From NCBI GenBank assembly GCA_027491235.1, contig JAIXWO010000022.1, positions 434,001 through 498,000 on the forward strand: DNA of 64,000 nt, written 5' to 3'. A model generated the notes under the pieces. It had not been told where the DNA came from and searched no databases. It worked only from the letters and a program-made list of their open reading frames with translations. The DNA is from Sphingomonadales bacterium (lineage in GTDB: Bacteria; Pseudomonadota; Alphaproteobacteria; Sphingomonadales; Sphingomonadaceae). The translations under genes and the position numbers were made by a program. This document shows positions 61,758 through 64,000 of the stretch, piece after piece (the stretch's first letter is position 1; every line of letters starts with the position of its first letter).

Positions 61758-63362
61758 GTGGCTGACCGCGTCCCCGCTTTCACCCTTGTCGATCAGGGCC
61801 TGCATACGAATGCGGCACTTCACTGGAATCTCCTGACCCCGTCGTTGGTGGAAGAAGCCATTCGCCGCAATGAAGGCGTGCTCGCAGCAGACGGCCCGCT
61901 GGTTGTTGAAACCGGCAAGCACACCGGGCGCTCTGCCAAGGACAAGTATATCGTCAAGGATGCCGAAACCGCCGATACGGTCTGGTGGGGCAAGACGAAC
62001 GTCCCGATGGACCCCGCGCACTTCGCGGCCCTAAAGGAAGACTTCCTCGCTGAAATCGCCGGTCGCGGCGATCTGTTTGTGGCCGATTTGTTTGGTGGAT
62101 CGCAGCCGGAACATCGCGTTAATGTGCGCGTGATCAATGAACTCGCCTGGCATAATTTGTTCATCCGCACGCTGCTGGTTCGGCCGTCGGACGCGGAACT
62201 GGCCAGCTTCGTTCCCGAATATACGATCATTGACTTGCCAAGCTTCCGTGCTGATCCTGCGCGTCATGGCTGCCGCAGTGAGACGGTCGTTGCCGTTAAT
62301 TTCACTGAAAAGCTGATTCTCATCGGCGGCACGGCCTATGCCGGTGAAATGAAGAAGTCGGTCTTCGGCATCCTCAACTATCTCCTGCCGACTCGCGGCG
62401 TTATGCCGATGCACTGTTCTGCCAATATTGGCGCGAATGGCGACACGGCGGTTTTCTTCGGCCTGTCGGGCACGGGCAAAACAACCCTTTCTGCAGATGC
62501 AAGCCGCACGCTGATCGGCGATGACGAGCATGGCTGGTCAGATACGGCAGTCTTCAACTTTGAAGGCGGCTGCTACGCCAAGATGATCCGCCTGTCGGCC
62601 GAAGCCGAGCCGGAAATCTTCGCGACCACCAAGCGCTTCGGCACGGTGCTCGAGAATGTTGTGATCGATCCGGTCACGCGTCAGCTCGACTTTGACGATA
62701 ACAGCCTCGCTGAAAACAGCCGTGGGTCGTATCCGATTGATTTCATTCCGAATGCGTCGGCCGAAAACATGGGTCCAGTGCCCAAGAACATCATCATGCT
62801 GACAGCGGACGCCTATGGCGTTCTGCCTCCGATTGCGAAGTTGACGCCGGATCAGGCCATGTATCACTTCCTCTCGGGCTACACGGCCCGCGTGGCCGGG
62901 ACAGAAATCGGCGTGACCGAGCCGGAAGCGACCTTCTCCACCTGCTTTGGCGCGCCCTTCATGCCGCGCCACCCGAGCATCTACGGCAACCTGCTGAAGG
63001 AGCGCATTGCAAAGGGCAATGTGACCTGCTGGCTGGTCAATACCGGCTGGACCGGCGGCAAGGCAACGATGCCGGGCATCAGCCGCATGCCGATCAAGGC
63101 AACACGCGCGCTGCTCAATGCCGCACTCGATGGCAGCCTGAACGCGGTTGAGTTCGCCAAAGACCCGAACTTTGGCTTCGACGTGCCGGTTGCTGTGCCG
63201 GGCGTGGACACCAAGCTGCTCAATCCGCGTGATGCCTGGGAAGACAAGTCCCAGTATGACGCAACCGCGCGGACGCTCGTCCAGCAATTCGTCGATAACT
63301 TCGCTCAGTTTGAAGACCATGTCGACGAAGGTGTGAAGCAGGCGGCGCCGAAAGCGGCCTAA
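61758..63362 (+). CDS. pckA: Phosphoenolpyruvate carboxykinase (ATP)
   Basis: Oxaloacetate + ATP to phosphoenolpyruvate + CO2, first step of gluconeogenesis. 534 residues from a GTG at 61758 with GGAG nine bases ahead; the in-frame ATG at 61683 would lengthen it by 25 residues with no family sense and no site. P-loop G-L-S-G-T-G-K-T-T near 233-241, D-D-E-H-G-W near 252-257, with F-E-G-G-C-Y near 264-269 and R-G-S-Y-P near 318-322. Needed by a bacterium with the Entner-Doudoroff operon above when growing on organic acids. Confidence 0.96.
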   Translation: MADRVPAFTLVDQGLHTNAALHWNLLTPSLVEEAIRRNEGVLAADGPLVVETGKHTGRSAKDKYIVKDAETADTVWWGKTNVPMDPAHFAALKEDFLAEIAGRGDLFVADLFGGSQPEHRVNVRVINELAWHNLFIRTLLVRPSDAELASFVPEYTIIDLPSFRADPARHGCRSETVVAVNFTEKLILIGGTAYAGEMKKSVFGILNYLLPTRGVMPMHCSANIGANGDTAVFFGLSGTGKTTLSADASRTLIGDDEHGWSDTAVFNFEGGCYAKMIRLSAEAEPEIFATTKRFGTVLENVVIDPVTRQLDFDDNSLAENSRGSYPIDFIPNASAENMGPVPKNIIMLTADAYGVLPPIAKLTPDQAMYHFLSGYTARVAGTEIGVTEPEATFSTCFGAPFMPRHPSIYGNLLKERIAKGNVTCWLVNTGWTGGKATMPGISRMPIKATRALLNAALDGSLNAVEFAKDPNFGFDVPVAVPGVDTKLLNPRDAWEDKSQYDATARTLVQQFVDNFAQFEDHVDEGVKQAAPKAA

Positions 63363-63645
63363 TGTTTGGCTGAACCGGGTTGCCTGATATAGGGCGCCCG
63401 GTCTCCAAACGGCACGAAGACTAACTGCAGCTGGACGATCCCAGAAAGCGTCGCTGGCCGAGTCGCAGCGGCCGTCTCATTTTTGAGGTAGCGGGCGTCA
63501 TTTTTTCGGCATCCACGAAGATACTCATCACAAAGACTTTTCTTCAAGGTTGCGCAACGGCGCTTTGGTGAGCCAGACATTTGACTTTGGATTGCCGCAA
63601 AACTGCGGTTAGCCTCATGACGTCACGCGTAGCTGGAGAATGATC
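63363..63645. other. 283-base gap between pckA and the DUF937-like gene
   Basis: No gene is supported; a reverse frame at 63359-63580 has no recognisable content. Just after pckA an imperfect hairpin is visible: TTTGG (63365-63369) and CCGGG (63375-63379) pair with CCCGG (63397-63401) and CCAAA (63405-63409). It has no T-run, so it is at most a weak terminator. Confidence 0.3.
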
Positions 63646-63963
63646 ATGGGTCTTCTGGATGGAATTCTGGGCCAATTGGGTGGTGCGGATCAGATTGGCA
63701 AACTCGCCAGTCAGTTTGGTATCAGTGAAGAGCAGGTTCAGACGGCAATGGCCGCGCTTGGCCAGGCCCACGCCGAGCCTGGAGACACGGTCGCGAGTGC
63801 CGCAGCGGCAACCGGGCTATCGGCAGATACGCTGCAGGGTCTGTTGGGCCAGATTGGCGGCGAAGGTGCGCTCGATAAGATTTCAGGAATGATCGACCGC
63901 GACGGTGACGGTAATCCTGTGAATGACATCATGGGTATGGCTGGAAAACTTTTCGGTAGATGA
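63646..63963 (+). CDS. DUF937/YidB-like small protein
   Basis: 105 residues from the ATG at 63646 (M-G-L-L-D-G-I-L-G-Q); an ATG two codons earlier (63640) also exists. Pattern: Gly/Leu-rich N-terminus, helix-turn A-S-Q-F-G-I-S-E-E-Q-V near 20-30, a second helical repeat A-A-A-A-T-G-L-S-A-D-T-L-Q-G-L-L near 49-64, and a C-terminal EF-hand-like acidic loop D-R-D-G-D-G-N-P near 83-90. Resembles DUF937/YidB family proteins, small soluble proteins with no known function. The acidic loop might bind a metal. Confidence 0.75.
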   Translation: MGLLDGILGQLGGADQIGKLASQFGISEEQVQTAMAALGQAHAEPGDTVASAAAATGLSADTLQGLLGQIGGEGALDKISGMIDRDGDGNPVNDIMGMAGKLFGR

Positions 63964-63972
63964 AGTGAATAG

Positions 63973-64000
63973 TCAGGCGCGGTCCAGTTGAAGGGCCGAG
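63973..64000 (-). CDS. Possible C-terminal end of a reverse-strand gene
   Basis: On the reverse strand a TGA at 63973-63975 ends a frame that stays open to the window edge and encodes only S-A-L-Q-L-D-R-A before the stop. Nine codons cannot prove coding. Listed because the DUF937-like gene ends just ten bases away and a convergent neighbour would fit the spacing. Confidence 0.2.

Noticed and set aside
1-64000. CRISPR arrays, tRNA/rRNA genes, insertion sequences
   Set aside because: No regularly spaced repeats, no tRNA-like T-loop sequences in the gaps, and no transposase-like frames or terminal repeats were seen by eye.

Overview
The window is a chromosomal segment of a Gram-negative alphaproteobacterium, most likely of the order Sphingomonadales. 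Four things suggest this: the Entner-Doudoroff operon order zwf-edd-glk-eda; the ChvI/ChvG - HPr kinase - RapZ - EIIA - HPr block beside pckA; an XrtA (exosortase A) exopolysaccharide locus of the sphingomonad type; and a System I (Ccm) cytochrome c maturation operon. I see no rRNA, tRNA, insertion sequence or CRISPR array. Family names are from memory of sequence motifs, because no search could be run.

Region 1 (1-1451). The C-terminal end of a class III nucleotide cyclase lies two bases ahead of a small three-helix membrane protein of the Pycsar-effector (PycTM/DUF5706) type. This looks like a cyclase/effector anti-phage pair cut by the window edge. A convergent MEKHL-domain protein follows, then an unassigned open stretch.

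Region 2 (1486-21391). ccmF-ccmG-ccmH and a 59-residue piece matching only the membrane part of CcmI come first. A separate membrane-anchored TPR protein matching the other half of CcmI lies about 16 kb away at 20468-21391. The space between holds a reverse-strand multiheme redox cluster: an FAD / two cyclic-nucleotide-binding domain / four [4Fe-4S] fusion, a five-helix putative di-heme b protein, an inner-membrane FHA-decaheme cytochrome, a CpdA-like phosphodiesterase, a pentaheme cytochrome, a lipoprotein with two HbpS/GlcG-like domains, an outer-membrane beta-barrel, and a 1347-residue decaheme cytochrome with an LVIVD-repeat propeller. Together they encode 25 c-type heme sites and a plausible cytoplasm-to-surface electron path with cyclic-nucleotide input. 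This is the best candidate for an undescribed system.

Region 3 (21441-34037). Central metabolism: NADP glutamate dehydrogenase, an aldehyde dehydrogenase and an acetolactate-synthase-type ThDP enzyme on the reverse strand; zwf-edd-glk-eda on the forward strand; galE, a stand-alone receiver and trxB.

Region 4 (34023-52169). A near-complete XrtA/EPS locus: two hydrolases, acyl carrier protein, GNAT/FemAB-like protein, acyl-CoA ligase, PLP decarboxylase, export lipoprotein, chain-length protein, tyrosine kinase, outer-membrane protein, AAA ATPase, polysaccharide deacetylase, FemAB protein, glycosyltransferase, exosortase A-EpsI fusion and an asparagine-synthase-like amidotransferase. Most junctions from the ligase onward are short overlaps, pointing to one or two long transcripts.

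Region 5 (52226-64000). Housekeeping genes truA, fmt, recR, def, rmuC and a SpoU methyltransferase, then the nitrogen-type PTS and acid-sensing block (HPr, EIIA, rapZ, hprK, chvG, chvI), divergent pckA, and a small DUF937/YidB-like protein.
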